Positions 48,208 to 59,797 of a stretch of DNA of 64,000 nucleotides are shown here, piece by piece (position 1 is the first letter of the stretch; the number at the start of each line of letters is the position of its first letter). A model generated the notes under the pieces. It was given only the letters and a program-made list of their open reading frames with translations, had not been told where the DNA came from and did no database searches. The DNA comes from Erythroxylum novogranatense (lineage: Eukaryota; Streptophyta; Magnoliopsida; Malpighiales; Erythroxylaceae). Both the position numbers and the translations under genes were made by a program. The DNA is taken from assembly GCA_029891385.1 (NCBI GenBank), contig CM057228.1, positions 60,209,783 through 60,273,782 of the forward strand, written 5' to 3'.

Positions 48208-48250
48208 CTGGTATCCAAGAATCACTCTGGCAAAGTGTGGATTAAATAAA

Positions 48251-49528
48251 ATGGAGGAATCACATGTATACATCGCTGAAGGTGCCTCAGTCACTAGACC
48301 TCCAGCATTCAACGGAGAAGACTATCATTACTGGAAAGATAGGATACGGTTATTCATCGAATCTACACATATAGACCTTTGGGACGTAATAGAAAACGGA
48401 CCCTATATACCTGTAGATGATGAAGGCAGTTCTATTCCACGAAACAGATGGACGGCTGATCAGAAAGCAAGAATACAACTGAACTCAAAGGAAAAAATTT
48501 TCTTGACATGTGCCCTAAGTAGAATCGAGTACGACAAAGTGCACGGGTGCGACACAGCAAAATAAATGTGGGACACATTGTCCATTGCTCATGAAGGCAC
48601 AAGTCAAGTCAAAGAATCCAAGATAAGTATTCTTGTACATCAATATGAACTTTTCAGGATGGAAGATGAAGAATCTATTGATCAAATGTTTGGAAGATTT
48701 CAAGCAATTGTCAATGGATTGAAAGCTCTTGGAAGGACATACAATAATCAAGATCACATTCGCAAGATTCTAAGAAGTCTTCCTAAGAGATGGAGACCAA
48801 AAGTTACGGCAGTGCAAGAAGCCAAAGACTTAAGCGTGTTGAAGCTAGATGAGTTGCTGGGATCTTTAAAGATTTATGAAGTAGAACTCAACGCTGAAGA
48901 TAAGCCCAAGCGAGACAAGTCGATAGCACTGAAGGCCGGACAAAAGAATCATAAGATTCAGAGAAGGAAGAAGTCATCAAAAGCATTGAAAATTGAAGAA
49001 TCAAAGGATGATAACTCCAGTCAATCTGAATCAGAGTCAAGTGATGAAGATGACGAATTATCTTTCATTTCCAGGAAGATAAGACGTATGTGGAAAAAGA
49101 AGCCCAGAAGTAACCAGACATTCAGAAAGAATGGAAAAGATGAGGCTAAGTCAGAAAAGCCTTCTATCATTTACTACGAGTGCAATCAGCCTGGACACTA
49201 CAAGTTAGAATGCCCTACTCTCAAGAAGAAACCTAAGAAGAGTAAAGAAGGCAAGAAAAGCATGATGGCAACATGGGAGGACCTAAATTCATCTGAATCA
49301 GATACAGGCTCCGAGTCATCAGAACAGGCAAACATCTGCCTAATGGCTGAAGAAGATAGTGATAAGGAGGTAAAATCAGATTATGATAATTTGCATGATG
49401 CTTATTCAGAATTGTTAGAAGATTCTCATGCTATTCTAAAACAGTACAAGCTGTTGAAGAAAAAGTATGCAGAGAATATTAGACATACTGAGAAAATAGA
49501 GAGAAAATATTTGCTTAAAAAGGGTTAG
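48251..49528 (+). pseudogene. Copia D gag (Sirevirus-like), one stop codon
   Basis: Single frame of about 425 codons starting MEESHVYIAEG, 43 bp after the PBS. The N-terminal half is a copia gag domain (PPAFNGEDYHYWKDRI, LRSLPKRWRPKVTAVQEAKD). A Lys/Ser/Glu-rich linker follows, then a CCHC knuckle whose first Cys is Tyr (YYECNQPGHYKLEC, Tyr codon at 49172), then an acidic and coiled-coil-prone tail (LLEDSHAILKQYKLLKKKY). A TAA at 48563 interrupts the frame; translation would otherwise be continuous. The frame closes at 49528 through a probable small indel near 49510-49530 rather than at a true gag end. Confidence 0.9.
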
Positions 49529-50155
49529 AAGTTAAAGGAAACTTGTAGAGCGGATCGATGAGATTAATCGACAAGCTAAGGATCAAGAATCTATCAGCTG
49601 ATCTAGCTATTTTCACAGAGAGTACAAAGAAAATGAATGATATGCTAGGAAAATGTAGACATCCTAGTGATAAGACTGGATTAGGGTTTACTAGAAACAA
49701 TACTCAGTCTCGTAATAAATTTGTCTCTCAAAAAGGAAGAAATATGACAACACATCTTAATCAACGTCCGAGTAATATGCATTATAGATCACATCATGTG
49801 CATACTACTAACCATAAAGGACCCAAGAAAATTTGGGTCGCAAGAAGTAAAATAGTTTCTCCTGCAGATATCCTTCCTTGGAAGATCGACAAACACCATT
49901 GGTATTTAGGCGGTGGATGCTCGCGACACATGTGGGAAGAAGGTCTATGTTCCTAGATCTTCAAGATATAAGAAAGGAGGATCGGTAACTTTGGAGACAA
50001 CCGGTGAGGCAAAATCATTGGAATCGGGAAAATAGGTAAAGATTCCTTTGCATGCATAAATAATGTACTGCTTGTTGATGGTCTAAAGCATAACTTGATT
50101 AGTGTGAGTCAGTTGTGTGATTCTAGTTTTATAGTAACATTCAATCAAAATCTTT
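49529..50155 (+). pseudogene. Copia D gag end and protease, frameshifted
   Basis: Three frames are needed to read gag-like SADLAIFTESTKKMNDMLG, then a segment before the protease (KKIWVARSKIVSPADI), then a degenerate protease site: WYLGGGCSRHM at about 49896-49930, where Asp-Ser-Gly would be expected. After a further shift near 49935 the frame with [19 protein letters not shown] (about 50070-50125) continues toward integrase. Sites of disruption again coincide with CAG/CTG positions. No active protease can be read as given. Confidence 0.82.
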
Positions 50156-52279
50156 GTGAAGTCAGAAACAAAGATGGGTCTATACTTTTCTGCCAAGAGA
50201 AGAAACAACCTTTACAAAATCAATTTAGAAGATTTTCAAAATCAAAATATTTCATGTTTTCTATCTTCTGAAGAAGAAAGACTTATCTGGCATAAAAAGC
50301 TAGGTCATGTCTCTTTGAAACATATTTCAAAATTGGTAAAATATGATTTGGTAAGAGGTTTACCAAAAATAAGTTTTGACAAAAAGTTTTTCTGTGAAAA
50401 TTGTTTAAAGGGAAAACAAGTTAAAACCTCTTTCTCTTCTAAAAGTTTTGTAACGTCTTCAAGACCTTTAGAACTTTTACATATGGACTTATTTGGTCCT
50501 ACAAGGACATTAAGTCTTGGCAGAAAGAAATATGGATTTGTCATTGTTGATGACTTTACTCGATTTTGTTGGATATTATTTTTATCACACAAAGATGAGT
50601 CTTTTAAGTGCTTTAGAACTCTATCCAGAAAGTTACAGAACGAAAAATGAATGTCCATTGCTAGTATCAGGAGTGATCATGGTGGAGAGTTTGAAAATGA
50701 GAAGTTTAGAGTTTTATATGAAGAGAATGGAATTTCCCACAACTTCTCAGCCCCTAGAACTCCTCAACAAAATGGAGTTGTTGAAAGAAAGAATAGGATG
50801 ATTCAAGAGATGGCAAGGACCATGCTATGTGAGACGAATCTTCCTAAGTATTTTTGGGCAGAAGCTGTGAACACAGCATGCTATTTTCAGAACCAGATCT
50901 TGTTGCGACCTATATTAAAGAAAACTCCTTATGAGTTATGGAATGGAAGAAGACCAAGCATTTCCTACTTTCATCCATTCGGGTGCAAATGTTCCATTCT
51001 AAATACGAAAGAGCTGTTGGATAAATTCGATTCAAAGACCTATCTAGGAATATTTCTAGGTTACTCATTATCGTCTAAGGCATTTCGAGTTTATAACTTA
51101 ACTTCAAAGACTGTTGAAGAGACGATCCATGTCAAGTTTGATGATAGTTCTCAACCCCATAAGGAAGATGACATGGAGATTGAAGGTCCTTCAAAGAACC
51201 TAGATGATACCTCAGAAACTTCCTCATTAGATACTCATGAGAACAAAACTGAAGATATTCCAGAAACTTTAGAACTAAGACGAGATTGGAAGTATAGAAG
51301 TTCTCATCCAGAAGAGTTAATTATCAGTGAGACCTCAGAAGGAGTTAGGACTAGGTCCAGATTCAGACGAGAAGCTAATGTAGCTTTTATCTCTGAAGTA
51401 GAACCGAAGAAGGTTAAGGAAGCTCTTCAAGACGAAGCTTGGGTGTTAGCCATGCAAGAAGAACTGAATCAATTTACAAGGAATAACGTCTGGTCCTTAG
51501 TTCCAAAACCTCCTAAGAAATCCATTATAGGAACCAGATGGGTTTTCAAGAATAAGCTAGATGAATCAGGTAGAGTGAATCGCAACAAGGCCAGATTAGT
51601 AGCACAAGGCTACAATCAGCAAGAAGGAATAGACTATAATGAAACATACACTCCAGTAGCGAGACTTGAAGCTATAAGGATCTTGTTGGCATATGCAATC
51701 TGTCATGATATAAAGTTGTTTCAGATGGATGTGAAGAGTGCATTTCTGAATGGCTTTATAGATGAAGAAGTCTATGTAAAACAACCACCTAGCTTCGAAG
51801 ATGTTAAAAACCCAGATTATGTCTATAGACTTCACAAAGCCTTATACGGCCTAAAGCAAGCTCCCAGAGCTTGGTATGATCGTCTTAGTACCTTCTTAAT
51901 AGAAAATGGATTCAGTAGAGGCCAAGTTGATAAGACGCTTTTTAGGAAAAGTTCTCAGAATGATTTTATCTTAGTACAGATTTACGTTGATGATATTATA
52001 TTTGGTGCTACTGCAAAAGAGTTGTGTTTAAAGTTTGAAAGACTAATGAAAAGAGAATTTGAAATGAGTATGATGGGTGAATTAAAATTCTTTCTTGGGT
52101 TGCAAGTTAAGCAGACCAAAGAGAAGATCTTCATTCATCAACAAAAGTATGTGAAAGAGTTGTTGAATAAGTTTTACATGAATAATGTGAAGCCAATGGC
52201 AACTCCGATGCATCCTTCAAACCTTTTGTCGAAAGACGAACTTGGTAAGAAGGTGGATCAAACCCTATATAGAGGATGA
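50156..52279 (+). pseudogene. Copia D integrase and reverse transcriptase, one stop codon
   Basis: One frame. Integrase: LIWHKKLGHVS and CENCLKGKQ zinc region, catalytic D at 50486, D at 50675 and E at 50783 (36 codons apart, D35E), with TPQQNGVVERKNRM. The RT begins near 51410 (VKEALQDEAWVLAMQEEL), with ARLVAQGYNQQEGIDYNETY, MDVKSAFLNG, LYGLKQAPRAWYDRL and the active site YVDD at 51983-51994. A TGA at 50648, between the first and second catalytic Asp, is the only interruption until the frame is lost at 52279. This is the best-preserved pol in the window. Integrase before RT confirms Ty1/copia order. Confidence 0.94.
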
Positions 52280-52935
52280 TCGGTTCTTTATTGTATCTTC
52301 TGATAAGTAGACACGATATCTTTATTAGGTGTATGCTTGTGTGCAAGATTTCAAGCCGATCTAGAGAATCTCATCTTCTTCTTTGTTAAAAGAATTTTGA
52401 GATACCTCGCGGTACTCGATCTTTGCTTAATGTTTGAGAAAGGTAAAGATTTCAGTTAATCGAATCTTGTGATCACGGACTATGCGGAGATAGAATTGAA
52501 AGAAAGAGCACAAGTGGAGGATGTCACTTTCTTGGAGGAAATCTTGTCTCATGGTCAAGCAAGAGACAAAGCTCAATTGCCCTCTCAACCGCTGAAGCAG
52601 AATACATGTCTACCGCAAGCTGCTGTTCACAGACGCTGTGGATCAAGTATCAGCTTGAAGACTATTCAGTTAAGGAGGAGGAGATTCCAATCTATTGCGA
52701 CAACACCAGTGCGATAAACCTGTCAAAGAATCCAATTCAGCATTCCAGAGTAAAGCATATAGAAGTGAGACATCATTTCCTGAGAGACTACGTTCAGAGA
52801 AAGGTGGTGCTTTTAAAGTTCGTTGAAACAGAGCTTCAATGGGCGGACATCTTCACTAAACCACTGAGTGAAGAACGTTTTCAGAAGATAAGACGCAATC
52901 TCAACATGGTGATGCTAAATGAGCAGTCATGTTAA
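52280..52935 (+). pseudogene. Copia D RNase H, frameshifted at its start
   Basis: From 52280 to about 52600 the expected RT/RNase H connection is visible only as short phrases in changing frames. From 52606 one frame gives IPIYCDNTSAINLSKNPIQHS and WADIFTKPLSEERF, the C-terminal RNase H, ending with TAA at 52933. Pol ends here; the post-pol frame begins 265 bp later. Confidence 0.88.
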
Positions 52936-53070
52936 AGTAACAAGGAAACTAACGGCGTTAGTTTCAATAAGTTACAGCTGGTAACTTTTCTCACACGGAA
53001 GATTTTTGGAGGGAAATATCTGATAAACTCGAGGTTCTTAATGATTCTAGAACCCATCAGTCCATAACCC

Positions 53071-53199
53071 TATAAGTAGAATAAGATGAGTTAATAACAG
53101 TCTTTTCATCATCTCTTGACGGTTCATCTCTACTTTATCAATTCTCTCAAAATCTTCTCACTCAAAAGTTCTTCAGAAGATAATCTTTCGCTCTATACA
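53071..53199 (+). promoter_or_regulatory. Possible internal promoter and leader of the env-like frame
   Basis: TATAAGTAG at 53071-53079 is followed by a pyrimidine-rich, ATG-poor leader (TCTTTTCATCATCTC and similar) and then ACAATGGAGG at 53197-53206, a favourable plant start context. This layout looks like a small gene promoter inside the element, between RNase H and the env-like ORF. One ATG-like ORF extension upstream (to 53116) relies on a non-ATG start. Function is inference. Confidence 0.35.
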
Positions 53200-55541
53200 A
53201 TGGAGGCAGCCATGGTTTATGGAAGACTTGTGGATTTTGAGTCACTGAGGAGAGACGACATGGATGTAGAACCAGAAATCATAAGAGTTGGTTGGAAAAA
53301 CTTCTTTCAGATACGAGAACCAGTCTATACGAATGAGGTTTATGAGTTCTGGAAGAATGCTCGTCTGGTAGATAACTCTATTGTATCCTCTATGGACAAA
53401 GTATCTGTTGTTGTCACGAAGGATTTAATAAGGAAGGTAACTGACTGTCCATCGGTTGGAGAGAAATTGTCAACCAAAGTCGGATGGATGACCTCAGTTG
53501 GAATAAGAGAAGAAGATGTCAAGAGGCAGTTGTATGGAACTAATGATTCCAGGGAGAGGAAGACATCAAATCTGATTCCGAAGGCTAGGGTTCTATATGC
53601 AATTTTGTTCAATTGCATTCTTCCCAGAGTTGGTTCGAGGCATTTGATGACCACTCTAGATGAACAGTGTCTGTTCTTTCTCCTGAACAGAAATCCCATA
53701 GATCTACCCTTCTTAATCTTTCACTATATGGTTAAGGGGTTAAAGGAAACTTCCAGTTATCCTTATGGTATGATTTTGACGAGGATCTTTATGGAATCCG
53801 ATGTTAAATGCGCACAAGGTATAAGACAAACTGTTCCAGTGAAGAGCAAGATTGATGCTCATACTATTCGGAGGATGGGTCTGCATACAGTAGACAAAGA
53901 TCAAGCAGACTCTTCAAGGAAGCCAAGAACTGAGGGGGAGCGTGTATTGAAGAAGACTCCTGTCTCAAGTTCTCAATCGCCGGTAAGTATAAAGTCACCC
54001 ACTGCTGAATTAAGGAAGAAGCTAGGGAGACCTCTTATGAAGATGGCGAGTCCTCTTTTCGAAGAAAATCAACCCCAGAGGACAAAGCAAAGCGCGCCAA
54101 AGAGACCAGGAGAAAGTATCTTGAGCGAAGTAGTGAAGAAAGCCAAGAGATCTCCAAGAATCATAACTCTGAGGCAACCGGAAGAGAAAATTGCCAGAGA
54201 ACAAAGGCAAGCAGAAACTTCTAAATCTTGTACGCCCAAAGCCATAAGATCCTTAGTCTCTATTCTGGAAGAGGATACGGCCAGAAGATCTAAAGAGGCT
54301 GAGAGGAAGAGAAAAGCTACAACAGAGAAGAGAAAATCTCCTGCAAAGAAATCAGCAAAACCAACTAAAGCAGAGAAAAAGACTAAGAAGGTTAGTCTAA
54401 AGAAGAAAATCTCAACTGCTGAGGACGTTGGTCAACAAATAGAGACTGCTGATGCTGTTCAAATTGAAACAGAAGTTGAGCATTGTACAGTTCATGAAAT
54501 TCCTACTACTCAACAAGAAGAACCAGTGGATGAAAGCACGGTTCATGAAACGCCTGACTTTATAAAGGAGGAACCAGCAGATGAATGGCTGGTTCAGGAA
54601 ACTCTTAAGGGAACTCAACCAGAAGCAAATGCAATACCAGATTTGGGTGATGCTGAACCAAGTCTGAAGGTATACAACTACCAGAAGTTCTTGAGAAAAT
54701 ATAGGCTGAAAATCAAATTGGTAGAAGTTATTACCAATCTGAACAATGCTATTATAATCGGTGCTGAACCAATGAAGAAAATGGTAGCTCTGGTGCAACC
54801 TATGTTGATTAATGGTATCACGTGGCAGTTACTAAACGAAAAAGAGAAATCTTTTTACAATACCTTGAGGATTACTGATCATTTGCCATATCCTTCAAGA
54901 CGTCCCTGCCCACCGTGTACTATTTTTCCAATCACAGAGAACACAGAGATAAAGGTTGTTCCAGATATTCAGCCAAGGCATCCAAAAGATTTCACAAAGG
55001 GAAAGGCAAAATTATTTCCTGAAGATAATCTTGATGATGATCTATCCGCAGATCAGATTGCAGAGGAAGTGCGGAAAATTGATGAAGCATGCATTCCTAC
55101 TCAAGACCCAGATCAAGCGAGCTGCAGCCATACTAATCAGTATGAAGGCATCGATGGGGAAATGTCGAGCAGAGCGTTCTTGAGTTCCTTGTTCAAACAG
55201 TTCTTTGTATTAGCCCTTTGTCTAATACACTGTCTATCGAAGAACAAGCTCTATCCCTGCATGGAAGACAGTTGTTAATGCTGCCAGTTCCATTTGATCT
55301 AGATCTTCCTGAAGTAGAAACTTTTATACGTCCACCAACCTTTGAGATTAATGAAGACTACACTCCATCCTCTGATGCTTATAGCACTTCAATTCCTTTC
55401 GCTCCTCCATCAGCAGAAGCAGATCAAGCCTCTTCGTCAGAAGAAGTTAATAGACTACGTGGTGAACTCAATGACATGAAGGAGACGGTGAATGATCTAA
55501 AGAAGATGATAGCAGAACTGCTGAAGAACCAGAATCGATAA
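53200..55541 (+). pseudogene. Copia D post-pol env-like protein with plant-transposon-type domain
   Basis: The frame from ATG 53200 runs 692 codons to 55278; the C-terminal part continues in another frame (55218-55541) after a probable indel near 55180-55215. Residues about 1-230 (VGWKNFFQIREPVY, LIPKARVLYAILFNCILPR, SYPYGMILTRIFMESD) resemble the 'putative plant transposon protein' domain common in plant retroelement proteins. Residues about 245-455 are Lys/Arg/Ser/Pro-rich with NLS-like runs. Then come three short acidic repeats (VHEIP.., VHETP.., VQETL..) and a globular part. The tail EEVNRLRGELNDMKETVNDL is coiled-coil-like. No convincing signal peptide is seen; the hydrophobic stretch at 55190-55245 is probably a frameshift product. 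In Sireviruses this position holds the env-like ORF. Its function is unknown. Confidence 0.8.
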
Positions 55542-55561
55542 TCATTTTTGATTATAAAAAA

Positions 55562-55742
55562 TAGGGGGAGAGCAGGAAAAGAAGAAGATAATCAGAAAAG
55601 GAGAAGATGTTCAGATGAAGAAGGTGTGACTACATCAGACAAAGAAAGGAAGAAGGAAGAAGATAAGTTTTTGCAACATCTGTAAATTTTGTTTTGTTTT
55701 CTTTTCTTGTATAAGATTTGTTATATTCAAAAAGGTGGAGAT
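55562..55742 (+). other. Polypurine tracts of copia D and intervening 3' untranslated DNA
   Basis: An internal tract TAGGGGGAGAG at 55562-55572 follows the env-like stop, then purine-rich DNA, and the terminal tract AAAGGTGGAGAT at 55731-55742 directly before the 3' LTR. Multiple polypurine tracts are a described Sirevirus feature. Confidence 0.75.
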
Positions 55743-56721
55743 TGTTAAGTCAAAATGACTTTACATAAAAATGATTTTGATGTATAACAAACATAGTGAG
55801 ATCAAATACAAGAAAAAAACGATCATGAGGCGATATCTGAGCGAATTCGGAGCAGACGAAGATGGCGTATCTGAGGCAGAAGTTGACATGAGCGAAGTTG
55901 ATTGAGACGAACAGAATACGAGATGAAGTTTGTCAAAGTAAAAAATCAACAACAGACGCAGATGATACAAGACAATAAAAGACGCAAATATAGACACAGA
56001 CGCAGAAACAAAAATAGACGCAGACGCAGACGCAGACGCAGACCTTGAGCATGAGCGCGACGCAGAAGCGAGCCATGAGAGTCAGTTTGAGTTAGTTACA
56101 GAACTCAACTAATTAACTGTTTCTTTTAAAGATTTAAGATTCAAGATTCAAGAATCAAGAAGCAGTTACAGACGAAGGCTATAAATACAAAGTCGAAGTC
56201 GAAGACTGCAGTGTTAGCTATTTTTAGCTGTTTTTGAGAAAAATATACAAAGTGAAAAAGCGATTAAGTGCGAATTAGTGAGCGCTATCTTCTTGTAACA
56301 AAGTGTTCAAATACTTCTCGAAAAGAAAGAGTTGTACAGATAGCCTGCAGAGGCTAAGTGTGAAAGAATCTTGGTGTAGAGACACGAAGAGGCTCGTGAA
56401 AGAATACTTGTAAAGTTTGAAGAGATAGTGAAATCTCGGAAGAAACTCGAAGGCTGGGCGTAGCCACGGTTTGGGGTTAACGGGATAAATCTGCGTGTCT
56501 ACTACTCTCTCTCTATCTCACTTTTAGTTTCAAAGTTGACCTTTATTTACTTTCTATATACTTAGTATTGAAAAGGTTGATTAATAAGAATTCTGTAAAG
56601 AATTTTTTTAACAAGTAATTCGGAAAAGATATTGAAAAAGGGGAATACACAATTCAACCCCCCCTTCTCGTGCATTCTATTATCATTTTATAAGTGTTGT
56701 ATTAACTTGTGATTCACTTCA
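55743..56721 (+). repeat. Copia D 3' LTR (979 bp)
   Basis: Starts TGTTAAGTCAAAATGAC and ends GTGATTCACTTCA, followed by GGGAC. TATA box at 56180-56187. Differs from the 5' LTR mainly at 55815-55930, 56010-56100 and 56395-56475. Confidence 0.95.
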
Positions 56722-59700
56722 GGGACTTCATCTATGGATCAAGGAGAAGGTGTTGATCCACAATTTTTGTGACTACTAGTAGTTGGTAGATGTCGTACTC
56801 CAGGTTGAAAAATTGGAGAATATAAAGTATCAAGTGAACAAGAAGAGGAAGAACTATGAGCAGTCTTCGAGAAAGGGATAGTGCTCCAATGGCTGAGAGG
56901 GGTATGAAGAGTTTCCATACATAGAGTGAGGTGGGGAGTAGTGTCTCTGTTAAGAACAAGCAATCAAAAGCAATTCAGTGCAAGCCTCAACTGTGGGAGG
57001 AAATAGCTTGGTGGGGATGAGCAAGAAGATGAACCCCCAATGTGAGCATTGTGGGAAGCTTCACAGAGGAGATTGCTTCAAGTTACTTAGAGCATGTTTT
57101 CGATGTGGAGAGAAAGGTCATATGATGAAGGACTGTCCCCAAGTCACAAGGTGAGAGGGGTCACAGTTGCAAGCCTCAAGGAGCAGAAACAGTGGGAGCC
57201 AGGCCAATCACTAGAGTGGGCAGTTCTGGAGCTATAAGAAAGGTTGTTCCTTCAGGAAGGCCAAGGGGATAGTCTCAGGCTCAAGCGAGGGTGTTTTCTA
57301 TGACTAGAGATGAAGTTGCAGCTGCACCCGAAGTTGTCACGGGCATGGCTCAGTTACTTAATTCTAAAGTATATTTCTTGATTGATTCTAGTTTTATGCA
57401 TTCATTTGTTTCTGCAAGCATGGTTTTACATGATGTGAATTTGTTCCATTGGATAGTCCCTTAATTGTTAGCACTCCTTTAAGGAGAAGGGTGATAGTAA
57501 GTCAAGTATATAAAGACTGTGAGCTTATTATTGAGGGTGCTAGATTGGTAGTAGACTTATTGCCTTTAGAGTTGAAGGATCTAGATGTTATACTGGGCAT
57601 GGATGCTATGGAGAAATATTGTGCAAAATTAGATTGTAGCCTCAAGGAGGTAGAGTTTGACTTTGGCAATGGTGAGCAGGTGATTTTCAGAGGAGATAGG
57701 AGAACACCATCACCCAAAATTGTTTCAGCTTTGCTCGCCAAACGGATGATGAGAAAAGGGTGTGAAGCCTTCTTGGAACATGTTGTGGACACTGAGGTGA
57801 ATGAAAGGAAGTTAGAGGATTTTTCAGTAATGAGGGAGTTCCTAGATGTGTTCCCAGAGGACTTACCTGGTTTACCATCACTGAGGAAAATCGAGTTTAC
57901 CATTGACTTGATTCCCATAACCGCATCCATTTCTATACCACCATATAGAATGGCACCAATAGAACTGAAGGAGCTTAAGGAATAGTTATAAGAGCTATTA
58001 GAGAAGGGGTACATAAGGCTGAGTTCGTCACCATGGGGAGTGTCGGTTATATTTATTAGGAAGAAGGATGGGACATAGCGATGTGTATTGATTACCGAAG
58101 ATTCAACAAGGTGACTGTTAAGAATAAATATGCTCTGCCCCAGATTGATGATCTATTTGACAAGTTGTAGGGAGAAAAGGTCTTTTCTAAGATTGATCTC
58201 AGGTTAGGTTATCATCAGCTCAAAATTAGGGAGTTTGATGTGAACAAGACAGCCTTCAGAACACGTTATGGGCGTTAAAAGTTTTTGATCTTGCCTATGA
58301 TCTTGCCCTTCAGATTGACCAATGCTCCAGCTGCATTCATAGATCTTATGAATAGGGTCTTAAAAGAGTTTATGAATAAGTTTGTCATAGTATTAATTGA
58401 TGACATTCTGGTGTATTCCAAGAGTGAAAGGGAACATGAGGAACATCTCAGGATAGTGCTACAGATATTAAGAGAGAAGGACCTTTATGTCAAGTTCAAA
58501 AAATGTGAATTATGGCTTCACGAAGTGATTTTCCTTAGACATGTGATTTCTAAAGATGGGATAAATGTTGATCCAAGGAAAATTGAAGCAATGGTGAATT
58601 GGCATGCACCGACGATAGTGGTAGAGGTAAGAAATTTTCTAGGTCTGTTGAAAGATTCTAGATGATAGCTGCCCCTATGACCAAGTTATTGACGAAGAAT
58701 CAAAAGTTTATCTGGATTGATGAATGTCAGAAGAGATTTGAGGAGCTTAAGCACAGATTGACAAGTGTTCCAATTCTAACTTTGCCCACAGGAGAGGAGG
58801 GTTATATAGTTTATAGTGATGCTTCAAGGAAGGGTTTGGGTTGTGTATTGATGCAAGAAGACAAGGTAATAGCTTATGCCTCGCGGTAGCTAAAGCCTTA
58901 CGAACTGAATTACCCGACCTATGATTTGGAATTGACAGTAGTAAGTTTTACCCTGAAGATTTAAAGACATTATCTGTATAGGGTGCAGACGAAGATTTTT
59001 ACGGATCATAAGAGTCTCAAGTATTTATTGAGTCAGGAAGAGCTGAATTTGACACAAAGAAGATGGTTAGAGCTGCTTAAGGATTATGACCTATTGATTG
59101 AGTATCATCCAAGAAAGGTAAATGTTATGGCTGATGCCCTGAATAGAAAATCATCAATAGCTCATGTTCAAACAGTTTATCTGTCGTTACTGGAAGAGAT
59201 GGCTAAGCTTAGGATAAGTTTCAAATAGGAGGAACCAGATTGTGTTATTGTAAATTTCAAAGTAAGACAAATACTCAGAGAAAAGGTTAGGGAGTTACAA
59301 GCAAAGGATGCAGAATTGAGTAGACTCCGAGAAGAAATTCAGAATGGAAAGAAATCTGAAGTGATAGTGAGGGATGATAGACTTATGGTTGTTGGGAACA
59401 GGCTTTGTATCCCAAATGTCAAGGAGGTGAAGGATGAGATACTGGATGAGGCACACAATGCGCCTTATGCCATGCACCCAGGTAACACCAGGATGTACAA
59501 AGATTGAATAAAAATTTTGGTGGAAAGGCATGAAGAGAGATGTAGCAAAATATGTAAGTAAGTGACTAGTGTGTCAGCAAGTTAAGGCTGAACACCAGGC
59601 ACCTTCAGGCAAGTTAAGACCATTGTCCATTTATGAATGGAAGTGGCAAAGGATAACCATGGATTTTTTGATGGGTTTGCCCAAGACCAATAGGAAGCTT

Positions 59701-59797
59701 ATACCATATAGGTTATCGTGGACTGTTTGATAAAGTCAATCCATTTTCTGGCAATTAAATAGCTGGATTCTCTGCATGTTCTGACAAAGAAGTATAT
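56722..59797 (+). pseudogene. Gypsy E gag C-terminus to integrase N-terminal half, degenerate
   Basis: Continues gag after copia D. Knuckle region at 57042-57137 (CFRCGEKGHMMKDC); protease site at 57384 reads Asp-Ser-Ser, losing the Gly; a readable stretch 57449-57985 (VILGMDAMEKY); reverse transcriptase with [10 protein letters not shown] near 58395; RNase H ([17 protein letters not shown] near 58990); integrase zinc region (CCAGGTAACACC, 59479, encoding HPGN) and first catalytic Asp near 59660. Frames change at least three times, about 26 bp are missing near 58648, and there are many stops. Interrupted by a solo LTR at 59798. Confidence 0.88.

Larger units (their letters stand above)
47185..56721 (+). 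mobile_element. Copia element D (Sirevirus-like Ty1/copia with env-like frame)
   Basis: 9,537 bp with LTRs 47185-48193 and 55743-56721, flanked by the perfect duplication GGGAC (47180-47184, 56722-56726) in gag of E. Order: TATA-containing LTR, PBS, gag, protease, integrase, RT, RNase H, a ~2.3-kb post-pol frame, an extra polypurine-like tract and the final tract. A long gag, a post-pol env-like ORF and multiple polypurine tracts are known Sirevirus (SIRE/Maximus) traits. A few stops and indels remain; otherwise it is nearly full length. Confidence 0.93.

Noticed and set aside
55190..55245. Transmembrane segment at the end of the env-like protein
   Set aside because: The hydrophobic run appears only in the frame after a probable indel; the other frame gives a coiled-coil tail that continues to a natural stop before the polypurine tract.
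53200..55278. The 692-codon frame as a host gene captured by the element
   Set aside because: It sits exactly between RNase H and the polypurine tract of copia D, the known env-like position in Sireviruses, and its N-terminal part resembles plant retroelement proteins. No intron or host family is recognised.
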